Below, piece after piece: positions 24,587-31,109 of a stretch of 45,971 nt of DNA. A program made the position numbers and the translations under genes. This DNA is from a virus. The DNA is taken from IMG/VR virus record IMGVR_UViG_3300005518_000008, positions 1 to 45,971 of that record; one strand, given 5' to 3'. The notes beneath the pieces were generated by a model that worked only from the letters and a program-made list of their open reading frames with translations, was not told where the DNA came from and made no database searches. Position 1 is the first letter of the stretch. Every line of letters starts with the position of its first letter.

Positions 24587-26384
24587 AGCGTTCTCCTACG
24601 TGCACCTCGCAGTCCAGTGGGATATCAGGCAGCCAAGCCGGTGCCCTGCAAAACTCTTCGTACACCACTTCCTTGGCACGTTCAACATCTTTGTTACTAA
24701 CAACGTAGTAGGCGGCGTCGTGCTCAAGGTTCACCAGCTTCGCCTCCGGCAAGCGCGCGCGGATGCGCAACAGGGTCTGACTCATGTCGATCCGGGCCAG
24801 TCCTTGAATCAAGTTCTCCACAAGCTTCGCGCCGTAGAGCTTAGCCCACCCCTTCCGGTTACGGTACCGCCAATACTGCTCGCCGGTCTCCAGGTCGTCA
24901 AAATAATTCAGGTCCGGATACAGCATCGGGCACCCGTTTGGGAGGATCAGCCTCCCCGTCTCGACCCGGACCACGTTCCAATCTGATGGACGGCCTCCTG
25001 CCAGGTTGGAAATGACTCGGCCGGCAGCTCGCCAGAGGTTGACGACTTCGGGGTGTGTAGCTCGATACAAATCCCGCCATTGAAGTCCGGTCGCAAGTTC
25101 GATACGGACGGGTGGGCCATAAGTACCCTTAGCAGCTGTGCGCACGATAGTCTCGGCACCCGCTCCATAACCGCAAGAAAGTTCAAGTTGCTTTCCAGTT
25201 CCTCGCTCAGTCTCGTCGGCACGGGTGATAGGCCGGCCGTAGGCTTTGCTGGCAATTCCGACATATGGATCCTCCTTGTTGGCGAAGCGCTGGATGACAT
25301 CCCATTGCTCCGCGACCATGTTCAGGAATCTGCATTCTACTTGCGATTTGTCAGCTTTGATTATCTGGTGTCCATCAGGCGCTTGAATTGCTCGTCTGAT
25401 TCCACCAGCTCGTCGAAAGTTCTGCCAATTGAGCTTATCGCCACCACCCCATCGTGTGGTATGGGCCGCAGCGTATCCGAGATAAACAGGCAGGGCGCCC
25501 CGTCCAGCCATAAAGCCCAGCCGTTCGGCTCTAGTCTGATCAATCGTAGATCGGACCCCGAGGCGAGCCTCAGCGAGAGTTCGTACCCTGTCGTTTTCAT
25601 CTTCAAGCAAGTCCTTCATGAACTGGTCGGTCTTAGCAAACGCAAAAATTGAGCCGTTTTTACCTGCTTTGATCTCGGGTTCAACGCCTTCGGCTCGGAG
25701 GAGGGCTGCAAATTTGTCCGGGGATTGGAGGCTCGCAGCATCCGTGCCGAGCGAAGCAATGATCTCGCGCTTTTTCTGAGCTTCATCGGTCCACACCTTT
25801 CCCAAAGCCTCGACGTCACCGACCAGCGTCGGCTCGGTGAACAAGCGGATCGTAGCGTCCACCACAGCCAGTTCCTCCGGTGGAAAATCTACAATCAACT
25901 TGTTAAAAATTTCCCACGTCAAGGCGACGTCACGCAACGCTCCGTCTGCGACGGCTTGCTGAACCCCGAGTGATAGCTCGCTCCAGCGTCGTCCTTTGAA
26001 CAGCTCATAGGGGACGGTCTTAGCAGCCAGCCCATAATGAGCACTAAGAGCCCCAAGGCCGACGCTAAGATGATTCCCGAGAAGAAGCCGCGCCATCGAT
26101 AGGGTGTCCAACCAGGCATGGGGTTTCACTCCGTAGTGGTGTGACAGGATGAGGCCGTCGAAGTGGGCGTGATGGCAGAGGATAGCAATGTCGGACCAGT
26201 CCACCTTGCCGATGTGCTCCGCGAATTTATCTCCGGGGCACCAGTACGTTTGCCCGTCCAGCCATCGGATCCCACAGCCCAACGCTTCGAAGCGCGGATC
26301 ACGGACATACGCCTCCGTCGTCATCTTGGACAACGTGTAGTCGCTACCAAAATAAGTTTCTAGATCAAGCGTGACGATGTTCAT
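24579..26384 (-). CDS. Family A DNA polymerase with 3'-5' exonuclease domain
   Basis: A 601-residue replicative polymerase of the phage pol I type. Exonuclease motif I is DLETYF (7-12), exo II is HAHFDGLIL (72-80) and exo III is near DVALTWEIF (152-160). In the polymerase domain, motif A is KADKSQVECR with catalytic Asp345, motif B is RGTGKQLELSCGYG with Lys398, and motif C is NLEHDAAYYV with Asp556. Motif C is normally HDE; here the Glu is Ala (residue 557). The start MNIVTLDLETYFG overlaps the upstream stop; the longer in-frame start is not supported. Confidence 0.9.
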   Translation of the reverse strand: MNIVTLDLETYFGSDYTLSKMTTEAYVRDPRFEALGCGIRWLDGQTYWCPGDKFAEHIGKVDWSDIAILCHHAHFDGLILSHHYGVKPHAWLDTLSMARLLLGNHLSVGLGALSAHYGLAAKTVPYELFKGRRWSELSLGVQQAVADGALRDVALTWEIFNKLIVDFPPEELAVVDATIRLFTEPTLVGDVEALGKVWTDEAQKKREIIASLGTDAASLQSPDKFAALLRAEGVEPEIKAGKNGSIFAFAKTDQFMKDLLEDENDRVRTLAEARLGVRSTIDQTRAERLGFMAGRGALPVYLGYAAAHTTRWGGGDKLNWQNFRRAGGIRRAIQAPDGHQIIKADKSQVECRFLNMVAEQWDVIQRFANKEDPYVGIASKAYGRPITRADETERGTGKQLELSCGYGAGAETIVRTAAKGTYGPPVRIELATGLQWRDLYRATHPEVVNLWRAAGRVISNLAGGRPSDWNVVRVETGRLILPNGCPMLYPDLNYFDDLETGEQYWRYRNRKGWAKLYGAKLVENLIQGLARIDMSQTLLRIRARLPEAKLVNLEHDAAYYVVSNKDVERAKEVVYEEFCRAPAWLPDIPLDCEVHVGERYG

Positions 26385-26665
26385 TCGACGGATGCTTTTT
26401 GGATCGCGGCCAGCAACGCTTCGCTCGGGTCCTGCTCGGCATTGCAAGCTTCAAGCAGGCATTCAAACTTGAATTTGTAGGCGTCGCGCTCCTCCTCCGC
26501 GTCATACAGCTGCGTGCCTAGCTCCTCAATTTCCGCTTCGAGCTTGTCCGCATCTTGCAATGCGTCCACCTTGTCGATCACCAACTGGTGCGCGTTGGCA
26601 CCAATCAAGACGTACCGAAGCTGGTCGATGAATTCACGGGTCGTCGTGCTGCTGTAGACACGCAT
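26381..26665 (-). CDS. Coiled-coil phage protein, 94 aa
   Basis: MRVYSSTTTREFIDQLRYVL, followed by a heptad-rich helix (DALQDADKLEAEIEELGTQL, YDAEEERDAYKFKFECLLEA). The C-terminus is acidic and overlaps the polymerase start. The gene begins inside the end of the upstream XRE-like gene by 61 bases, a longer overlap than usual here. Function unknown. Confidence 0.65.
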   Translation of the reverse strand: MRVYSSTTTREFIDQLRYVLIGANAHQLVIDKVDALQDADKLEAEIEELGTQLYDAEEERDAYKFKFECLLEACNAEQDPSEALLAAIQKASVE

Positions 26666-26889
26666 TTGGTATGCTCCCAGTCAAAGTGGTGAACTCCAAG
26701 ATGCACGGCCGCGCATGCGAGCCGGTATTTCTTCCACGCGTTCTCGGTCGCGTCGACGTCCAGCCAATTCCGGCCACGCTCAAAGATCTGGATCGCGGTC
26801 ACGCTGTAGCCGGTTCGCTTGGCCAGCTGCTCGCGCGTGAGCTTGACCACGTGCTTGCGCCAGTAGAGGGCGCGTTCAGATTCGTTCAC
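26605..26889 (-). CDS. XRE-type helix-turn-helix protein, 94 aa
   Basis: Starts with GTG inside the end of the gene upstream (MNESERALYWRKHVVKLTRE). The segment TREQLAKRTGYSVTAIQIFE (18-37) is a textbook XRE/Cro HTH with its Q-x3-A...S-x2-I-x3-E pattern, and ALYWRKHVV precedes it as in related phage regulators. The end of the protein (residues 71-94) overlaps the next gene and may be unstructured. Probably an early-gene regulator. Confidence 0.7.
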   Translation of the reverse strand: MNESERALYWRKHVVKLTREQLAKRTGYSVTAIQIFERGRNWLDVDATENAWKKYRLACAAVHLGVHHFDWEHTKCVSTAARRPVNSSTSFGTS

Positions 26890-27298
26890 TATCGGCCCCG
26901 TACTTTGCTCCGATCTCTTCCGCCTTGATCTCTGGCGTAGGAATGGCCAGCGAAGGCACCTTCTCCGCCATGTTCTTCTCGATATTAAGGAACGTATCAA
27001 TGAACTCGCCCGCTTCTCTGGCCTGCACCCGCGCCTTCTCACGGGCCACAGCTGCCGCCTTGTAGTAGTCGGCCTTGCGCCGCTGGCCTTGCGCCTCGCA
27101 GGCATCGCCGGCCACTTCCATTGCTTTCGCAATGTTCTCGCCCATGTCCAGGAACGCCTGGACAACCGAGTCACTTGAGTTTGGTATGGGTCGTGTGGCG
27201 TTGTCCACAGCTGCGAGACCAAGGCTGGCCACGTTCTGTTGCGCCAGCGCTTGCAGCGTTGGCCCGTTCACCGGCTTGCGCTTGGGGAAGTCGATCAT
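26876..27298 (-). CDS. Phage helical protein, 140 aa
   Basis: MIDFPKRKPVNGPTLQALAQ opens a mostly helical protein (DMGENIAKAMEVAGDACEAQ, YYKAAAVAREKARVQAREAG, EFIDTFLNIEKNMAEK). The ATG overlaps the stop of the 58-residue gene; longer in-frame readings upstream are wrong-frame sequence. No family recognised. Confidence 0.65.
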   Translation of the reverse strand: MIDFPKRKPVNGPTLQALAQQNVASLGLAAVDNATRPIPNSSDSVVQAFLDMGENIAKAMEVAGDACEAQGQRRKADYYKAAAVAREKARVQAREAGEFIDTFLNIEKNMAEKVPSLAIPTPEIKAEEIGAKYGADSERI

Positions 27299-27471
27299 TT
27301 GGTTTGCTCCGCTAGGATTTCGCGCAGGATGCGCTGTAGCTTCATTGCTACCGGGCAACTGTACAACTCGATCATACCCGGTAGGCCACCGACTTCGCCG
27401 GTCCATAGGATGTATGGCTTTCGGCCGCTCACAAAGATGGTCTCGGCTAGATATTTTTCCTTTTTGGTCAT
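27295..27471 (-). CDS. Small phage protein, 58 aa
   Basis: MTKKEKYLAETIFVSGRKPY then ILWTGEVGGLPGMIELYSCP. A compact alpha/beta peptide. The ATG overlaps the stop of the methyltransferase-like gene, and both genes end in the same EQTK. Function unknown. Confidence 0.65.
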   Translation of the reverse strand: MTKKEKYLAETIFVSGRKPYILWTGEVGGLPGMIELYSCPVAMKLQRILREILAEQTK

Positions 27472-28088
27472 TTGGTTTGCTCCCGCGCATTCGCCATTGC
27501 CAGCAACACATCCCGGAATGCGACGGGTGTTGCGTTGCGAATCTGTTTCTTGAACTTGCCGCCGACCATGGCCACCATGCCGATGCGACGCGCCTTTGCG
27601 TAGCCGTATCGGGCCAGCGCTGTCGGATGCAGACGCTGCTCGCCACGTCCCCACGCCAGTCGCGGTAGCTTGACGCCATTGGCGTACAACCATGTTGCCT
27701 TGTTGGCCATGTGGCCGTAATGTCCCTGCTCGACACAGCACGTCCACCCGCCCCAATCGTCGGCCTTTATCCAGCCACCATCACGCGGAGGCGCTACAAG
27801 ACCAAAAGCGCGCCATGCGTGGCTGTCCTTCGGGTGCTCAAGCACGCCACCGAATTGGCGCACGGCCGCAAGCGCGGCGGCAAAGCACCCACCATCGTCA
27901 CCTAGCCTGTACTGATGCGGCCTGGCTGTTGAGCCATGCCAGAACCTTCCCCAACGTTCGCAAGGCGGGTGCGCCACAACCGGCCACGGCCCGCTGTACT
28001 GCCGCGCGTCGCGTGCTTCGTCCCACGGGTCAACATCCGGCAAGCCGAAGTAGACGCCATTGGTCTCGATGTACAGAGCCGCGATCAT
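27468..28088 (-). CDS. Methyltransferase-like protein with PPC motif, 206 aa
   Basis: The protein carries VVAHPPCERWGRFW (37-50), which recalls motif IV PPC of DNA cytosine methyltransferases, and GGVLEHP (80-86), which recalls motif VI ENV. The beginning AALYIETNGVYFGLPDVDP would be the first strand-turn. No clear S-adenosyl-methionine FxGxG loop is seen, so the assignment rests on the PPC/EHP pair. The family occurs in phages as hypothetical protein; a DNA or nucleotide modification role is inferred. It ends with the stop overlapped by the next ATG. Confidence 0.5.
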   Translation of the reverse strand: MIAALYIETNGVYFGLPDVDPWDEARDARQYSGPWPVVAHPPCERWGRFWHGSTARPHQYRLGDDGGCFAAALAAVRQFGGVLEHPKDSHAWRAFGLVAPPRDGGWIKADDWGGWTCCVEQGHYGHMANKATWLYANGVKLPRLAWGRGEQRLHPTALARYGYAKARRIGMVAMVGGKFKKQIRNATPVAFRDVLLAMANAREQTK

Positions 28089-28125
28089 GACTCTTAACCC
28101 CCGCTCGTTTGGTGCTCCATCCCTA

Positions 28126-28148
28126 AGCCCGCGTTACCCCCACGGGCT
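28126..28148 (-). other. GC stem-loop upstream of the methyltransferase-like gene
   Basis: AGCCCG and CGGGCT form a 6-bp stem around an 11-base loop in the 76-base gap 28089-28164, between the 73-residue gene and the methyltransferase-like gene. There is no T run on either side, so it is an unlikely terminator; it may protect or pace the messenger. Confidence 0.4.
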
Positions 28149-28164
28149 CAAGGCTGGTCACCTC

Positions 28165-28386
28165 CTAGGCTGCTTTGCGGGATCGCACGTTGGCACCGGG
28201 CATGCAAGCACGCTCAAACCGGGCCACGTCAAATCGGCTGTTGTGACGAAGAAACAGGTTCACCATGGCTGCCCGCGTAGCGTACCACTGCCGAGCAGAG
28301 AGATTCATAACCGCATCCAAGTGCGCGCCCGGATGCGTCTCTTGCATCATTTGGGCGATCGCTTCGAAGTGTCTTTGCTGGAACAT
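28165..28386 (-). CDS. Conserved early phage protein, 73 aa
   Basis: MFQQRHFEAIAQMMQETHPG opens a helical protein (LSARQWYATRAAMVNLFLRH, then NSRFDVARFERACMPG). The MFxxRHxEAIA opening is one I associate with a recurring short phage protein of unknown function in early operons. It is separated from its neighbours by short gaps instead of the usual overlaps. Confidence 0.65.
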   Translation of the reverse strand: MFQQRHFEAIAQMMQETHPGAHLDAVMNLSARQWYATRAAMVNLFLRHNSRFDVARFERACMPGANVRSRKAA

Positions 28387-28414
28387 TTGCTTGACTCCCG
28401 TTTGGTGTTTTGGT

Positions 28415-28574
28415 TTAGCAGCCTAGGTAGAAGTACCATCGGCCATTGTCGCCTTTGCCCAAGCGCCCGGAGCATTGGCCATCTTTGCAAGCACGCTCAT
28501 ACTCTTCTGGCGTGGCAACGCCGCTTGACGGCGCGACCGGCCAAGAGCGTGCGCGACTTGGCCGGTTTCGACCT
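28415..28574 (-). other. Possible short gene without a clear start codon
   Basis: One frame encodes VATPEEYERACKDGQCSGRL followed by GKGDNGRWYFYLGC and a stop at 28415-28417. The composition, including two Cys and the WYFYLG strand, looks like a real protein. However, no ATG, GTG or TTG lies in this frame after the stop of the secreted gene, although an excellent Shine-Dalgarno (AAGGAGG) is present there. It may use a rare start, be the remains of a gene, or be read through. Confidence 0.35.
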
Positions 28575-28576
28575 CC

Positions 28577-28819
28577 TTAGTTGCTGGCGGTCTTTGACAG
28601 ACACTCGGCCATGAAGCCGAAATAGGCTGGCGAAGAGCGGGACACACCGACGTGCGTCTTGAGCCAATCGAGCTTACAGGTGGCCATAGCCACGGACTGC
28701 TCGGCTTTGGCAATGGCGCGGCCGTTGGTCTCGATCTGCTTTGCGGTCTGGCCAAAGACCGTTTGGCTGGCCAGCGCGGAAGAGAGGAGGAAGGAAGAGA
28801 GAATGAAGAGCTTGCGCAT
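28577..28819 (-). CDS. Small exported protein with signal peptide, 80 aa
   Basis: MRKLFILSSFLLSSALASQT is a Sec signal, likely cleaved near FGQ. The mature 55 residues hold two cysteines (MATCKLDWLK and FMAECLSK) able to form one disulfide in the periplasm. The GGGAG sequence before the ATG and the absence of one before the upstream Met settle the start. As one of the first genes of the leftward unit it should be made early; a periplasmic role such as superinfection exclusion is a guess. Confidence 0.7.
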   Translation of the reverse strand: MRKLFILSSFLLSSALASQTVFGQTAKQIETNGRAIAKAEQSVAMATCKLDWLKTHVGVSRSSPAYFGFMAECLSKTASN

Positions 28820-28862
28820 TTTTAACTCCCGTTCGGTTGTCTGGCCCTTAGCCAGTATGTTA

Positions 28863-28891
28863 TCTCTAGCACGTCGCCGGCCACGTGTCAA
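28863..28891 (-). promoter_or_regulatory. Probable promoter for the exported protein gene
   Basis: On the minus strand a perfect TTGACA (28886-28891) is followed, after 17 bases, by TAGAGA (28863-28868). The -10 is weak (three of six), but the -35 and spacing are ideal. It lies 44 bases upstream of the signal-peptide gene start at 28819. Confidence 0.45.
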
Positions 28892-28905
28892 CTAGTGATT
28901 AGTAA

Positions 28906-29139
28906 TTATTTTTGGGCGGGCAATTGAGCCTGATCGAAGTGGCGAGCGGGGCGCAAAGCCAGATAGCCAGCCGCCCATGCGGCTAACCACAGCGGGGCAT
29001 GGCCAGTAGCCTCCCAACGGTAGACGGTGCCCACGGCCACGCCTAGCTCTTTGGCCATGGCGTGCTGTGTCAGGTTTAGTGTCATGCGGAGCAAGGCAAC
29101 GTTGCAGGGTTGCCTAGCGTGGGTTCTAGTCGAGTTCAT
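28906..29139 (-). CDS. Cro/XRE-type regulator, 77 aa, first gene of the leftward unit
   Basis: MNSTRTHARQPCNVALLRMT is followed by a clear HTH: LTQHAMAKELGVAVGTVYRW, with Q-x3-A and a V-G-T-V-Y-R-W recognition helix, then a helical hydrophobic tail. The upstream in-frame Met at 29172 lies within the -10 of the promoter, so 29139 is the start, with AAGGAA as ribosome site. As the first leftward gene beside the divergent promoters it is the best candidate to control them, binding the inverted repeats there. Confidence 0.75.
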   Translation of the reverse strand: MNSTRTHARQPCNVALLRMTLNLTQHAMAKELGVAVGTVYRWEATGHAPLWLAAWAAGYLALRPARHFDQAQLPAQK

Positions 29140-29159
29140 AGCGCGGTTTCCTTCGGTGA

Positions 29160-29178
29160 TTACACCACGCAAGTGTAA
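29160..29178. promoter_or_regulatory. Inverted repeat overlapping the leftward -10 (operator candidate)
   Basis: TTACAC (29160-29165) and GTGTAA (29173-29178) form a perfect 6-bp inverted repeat with a 7-base centre, covering the -10 and start region of the leftward promoter. Its position, size and symmetry are those of a Cro-like operator; the partner is probably the HTH protein encoded at 28906-29139. Confidence 0.5.
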
Positions 29179-29200
29179 AACAACATGTATGGCTAGTCAA
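29172..29200 (-). promoter_or_regulatory. Leftward sigma70-type promoter
   Basis: On the minus strand, TTGACT (29195-29200) and TACACT (29172-29177) are separated by 17 bases. Transcription would begin near 29165, just ahead of the regulator gene start at 29139. Probably drives the whole leftward replication-lysis unit. Confidence 0.6.
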
Positions 29201-29672
29201 TATGGTCTGTTGTGCAAGACAAAAAATTACTCTTCAATGTTATCAAGGGGTTAGCGGTTAGTATTAGCAAGTTTTGAAAATGACATACCTTGGCCGTCGG
29301 CGATTTGGCCTTATGCTCACTTTGAGCATAAGGGTCGCGCGCGCTGGGTGTATTGATTCGATTCCTTAGAATAATAATAATAGATAGATGAGAGAGATTA
29401 GCCTTTTCAATGGCATGGCCGTCTTTGTTACTATCGGACGCGATGAGTACAAACCAAGAACTAACTATTTAAGCTAGTCGTGCTAAGTAGCAGAGGTGCG
29501 GGCATACCACGCTCGGCGCCTAGTGTGTGGTATCCGGGTAGGTTATACTCAATTCGAGCACAACCAGAACTCGGGCTTTTAGCCCCCACCAACCCGTTTT
29601 ATTTAATTTTATGCCTCTCCACTCGGGGCGCGGCTAATTTTTGGAATCATTCTGCTCTAATAAGCTACACAC
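29201..29672. other. Non-coding AT-rich control region, possible replication origin
   Basis: About 470 bases without a convincing gene between the divergent promoters. It is much richer in A and T than the flanking genes, with low-complexity runs near 29360-29400 (AATAATAATAATAGATAGA) and 29596-29612, several inverted repeats (29309-29333; ATACCAC/GTGGTAT at 29504-29533; GGGCT-TTT-AGCCC at 29573-29585), and repeated GGTTAG near 29248-29260. Position at the point of divergence and composition suggest an origin as well as regulation, by inference. Confidence 0.45.
29309..29333. promoter_or_regulatory. Perfect 11-bp inverted repeat in the control region
   Basis: CCTTATGCTCA-CTT-TGAGCATAAGG: two perfect 11-base arms around a 3-base centre. 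In DNA this is a good binding site for a dimeric regulator; as RNA it would form a stable hairpin, though without a T run. It is the longest perfect inverted repeat I noticed in the window. Confidence 0.6.
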
Positions 29673-29700
29673 TTGACACCCAAAACAAACCTATTATACT
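29673..29700 (+). promoter_or_regulatory. Rightward sigma70-type promoter
   Basis: A perfect TTGACA (29673-29678) and TATACT (29695-29700, five of six) with 16 bases between. Transcription would start near 29707 and reach the ATG at 29740, preceded by GAAAGGGG. This is the strongest promoter-like sequence seen and would serve the terminase-portal side. Confidence 0.65.
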
Positions 29701-29739
29701 TCAAACACTACCCATACTGTTACCAGAAAGGGGTGTAAA

Positions 29740-29994
29740 ATGGTTACACAAGTAGAGTTATCTGAGGAAATCCAGAAGCTGAATGCCCTCTACAAGCAAC
29801 GAGAACGTCTGCGTTCTGATATCAAAGCGCAGCAAGTTCGCGTGCAGTATATGAAAAAACTGGGTGTAGATTTTACACCGGAGATAAAAAATAACGTGGT
29901 GGACGATCGCCCACCGTTCCTACGTTCTAAGCCGGAAGCCCCTCCCGTGGAGGACGGCAGCTACGAGCATTGGCCCGACCCGGAAAAGGATTGA
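29740..29994 (+). CDS. Small coiled-coil protein, 84 aa, first rightward gene
   Basis: MVTQVELSEEIQKLNALYKQ then RERLRSDIKAQQVRVQYMKK is a helical, heptad-like region; the C-terminal third is disordered, Pro-rich and acidic (PPFLRSKPEAPPVEDGSYEH). It immediately follows the strong rightward promoter and is cut off from the next gene by a structured, terminator-like segment, so it may be made separately as an early protein. Function unknown. Confidence 0.65.
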   Translation: MVTQVELSEEIQKLNALYKQRERLRSDIKAQQVRVQYMKKLGVDFTPEIKNNVVDDRPPFLRSKPEAPPVEDGSYEHWPDPEKD

Positions 29995-30027
29995 CTTCAC
30001 CCTCGTTACCTGTACTACTTCCCTCCG

Positions 30028-30130
30028 CGCAGGTGGGTTACGGTTCTTTGACGCCTGCGTTAACTCCCAAACTTAAACCGGAGCGCTAGGGATGTCCGTC
30101 GCAAGCTCCCACTGCCCTCCGGTTATTTTT
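30028..30130 (+). terminator. Structured intergenic segment with terminator-like stem and T run
   Basis: The 152-base gap 29995-30146 holds two stems. CGCAGG/CCTGCG (30028-30033 with 30054-30059) closes a 20-base loop. AACCGGAG/CTCCGGTT (30076-30083 with 30117-30124) closes a 33-base interior that can fold again through GGGA/TCCC (30089-30092 with 30107-30110), and it is followed by ATTTTTATTT. The last stem plus T run acts like an intrinsic terminator or attenuator; the whole could also be a small RNA. Confidence 0.5.
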
Positions 30131-30146
30131 ATTTAGAGAAGCTTTA

Positions 30147-30449
30147 ATGCCCGGCGCATCTGGCAAGTGGGATCCACCTTCTGACCAGCCCTTCCGTGGT
30201 GGTGGAGCGACCGGCTCCTGGGACGCCCCCTCCGAGCCTGCTCAAATCGAGACCCACCAACTTCAGTCTTCCAACCTGTCCTCTTACTCCTACGATCCCG
30301 ACAGCGAGACCCTCCGCATCACTTTTAAGTCCGGCCGGACCTACACCTACTCCTCTGTCCCACCCTCGGTGGCCGACGGTCTGGGAACTGCCTCTTCCCC
30401 TGGCCGCTACTTCAACGCTACAATCAGGAATCAGTACTCTTTCAAATAG
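30147..30449 (+). CDS. KTSC-domain protein, 100 aa
   Basis: After a disordered start (MPGASGKWDPPSDQPFRGGG), residues 40-98 match the KTSC domain (PF13619): SSNLSSYSYDPDSETLRITF, SGRTYTYSSVPPSVADGL, and SPGRYFNATIRNQYSFK. The domain, first noted at the ends of lysyl-tRNA synthetases, is also a common small phage protein of unknown function. Confidence 0.8.
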   Translation: MPGASGKWDPPSDQPFRGGGATGSWDAPSEPAQIETHQLQSSNLSSYSYDPDSETLRITFKSGRTYTYSSVPPSVADGLGTASSPGRYFNATIRNQYSFK

Positions 30450-30455
30450 ACGTCG

Positions 30456-30851
30456 ATGGCTAACGACTTTTTTGATCGCAACCAAGCTTACGTGTTGCCG
30501 GGCAAGCATGTCTTCAACACGCCTTTGCCGCCGGAGCAGGAGACCCAGTTTCGATCATGGGTGGCCGACCGCGGCGTGCCGTTCGACGTGGAGGCGCCAG
30601 TCAGCGACTACGACATGCGGGGGTTCTGGCAGGCGCTGCAGGCCAAGGACCCGCGCGCGTGGCAGTCGCTGAACGTGAACGATGCCTCCATGCACTTCCC
30701 TGACTATTGGAAGACGCCGTACCACGAGACGTTTTCCAATGAGAGCCAGTGGGCGACGCAGGATGCACCGACCTGGGACGCGCTCGACCGTCTGGTGGAC
30801 AGAGAGGGGAATGTGGTGTTTGATGAGCGATCTCAACTAAAACGACGGTAG
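30456..30851 (+). CDS. Conserved phage protein near the packaging genes, 131 aa
   Basis: The core VEAPVSDYDMRGFWQALQAK and MHFPDYWKTPYHETFSNESQ, ending GNVVFDERSQ, is a well-conserved phage protein that regularly lies just upstream of terminase or portal genes, usually without named function. No signal peptide or catalytic motif is visible. A structural or packaging-related role is inferred from its usual location. Confidence 0.7.
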   Translation: MANDFFDRNQAYVLPGKHVFNTPLPPEQETQFRSWVADRGVPFDVEAPVSDYDMRGFWQALQAKDPRAWQSLNVNDASMHFPDYWKTPYHETFSNESQWATQDAPTWDALDRLVDREGNVVFDERSQLKRR

Positions 30852-30860
30852 GAGGCTCCC

Positions 30861-31109
30861 ATGCCGATGGTCGATAAGGACAACCCGGACATAGTGGCAG
30901 TTTTGTCTTGCGTGGACAGGTATCTCAACCAACTTACCTCTGCCCCGCTCGGCGACACCGCGACGCACCAAGGCTTCATCAGCCAAATCAAGGCTGAGTT
31001 GGCGAAGCTGACGGCTGAGCCCGAGCCAACCAAGGAAGAAGCGCCGGCTTACATGCCTCCACCTGCGCCGGTCTCTAAGAAGAAGGGATCAGCTGATCCT
31101 GTTTTCTGA
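30861..31109 (+). CDS. Small protein preceding the terminase, 82 aa
   Basis: A strong GGAGG site precedes the ATG. MPMVDKDNPDIVAVLSCVDR and YLNQLTSAPLGDTATHQGFI form two helices, and the last 30 residues are disordered (EPTKEEAPAYMPPPAPVSKK). Its stop is adjacent to the GTG start of the large terminase. A small terminase is possible from position, but there is no recognisable HTH. Confidence 0.6.
   Translation: MPMVDKDNPDIVAVLSCVDRYLNQLTSAPLGDTATHQGFISQIKAELAKLTAEPEPTKEEAPAYMPPPAPVSKKKGSADPVF

Noticed and set aside
29501-29585. Possible tRNA gene in the control region
   Set aside because: Hairpins are present but no T-loop GGTTCRA signature, no anticodon stem in the right register and no acceptor pairing could be drawn.
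29480-29755. 91-codon frame in the control region
   Set aside because: Crosses the strong rightward promoter and the true start at 29740, has no ribosome site and an unlikely composition.
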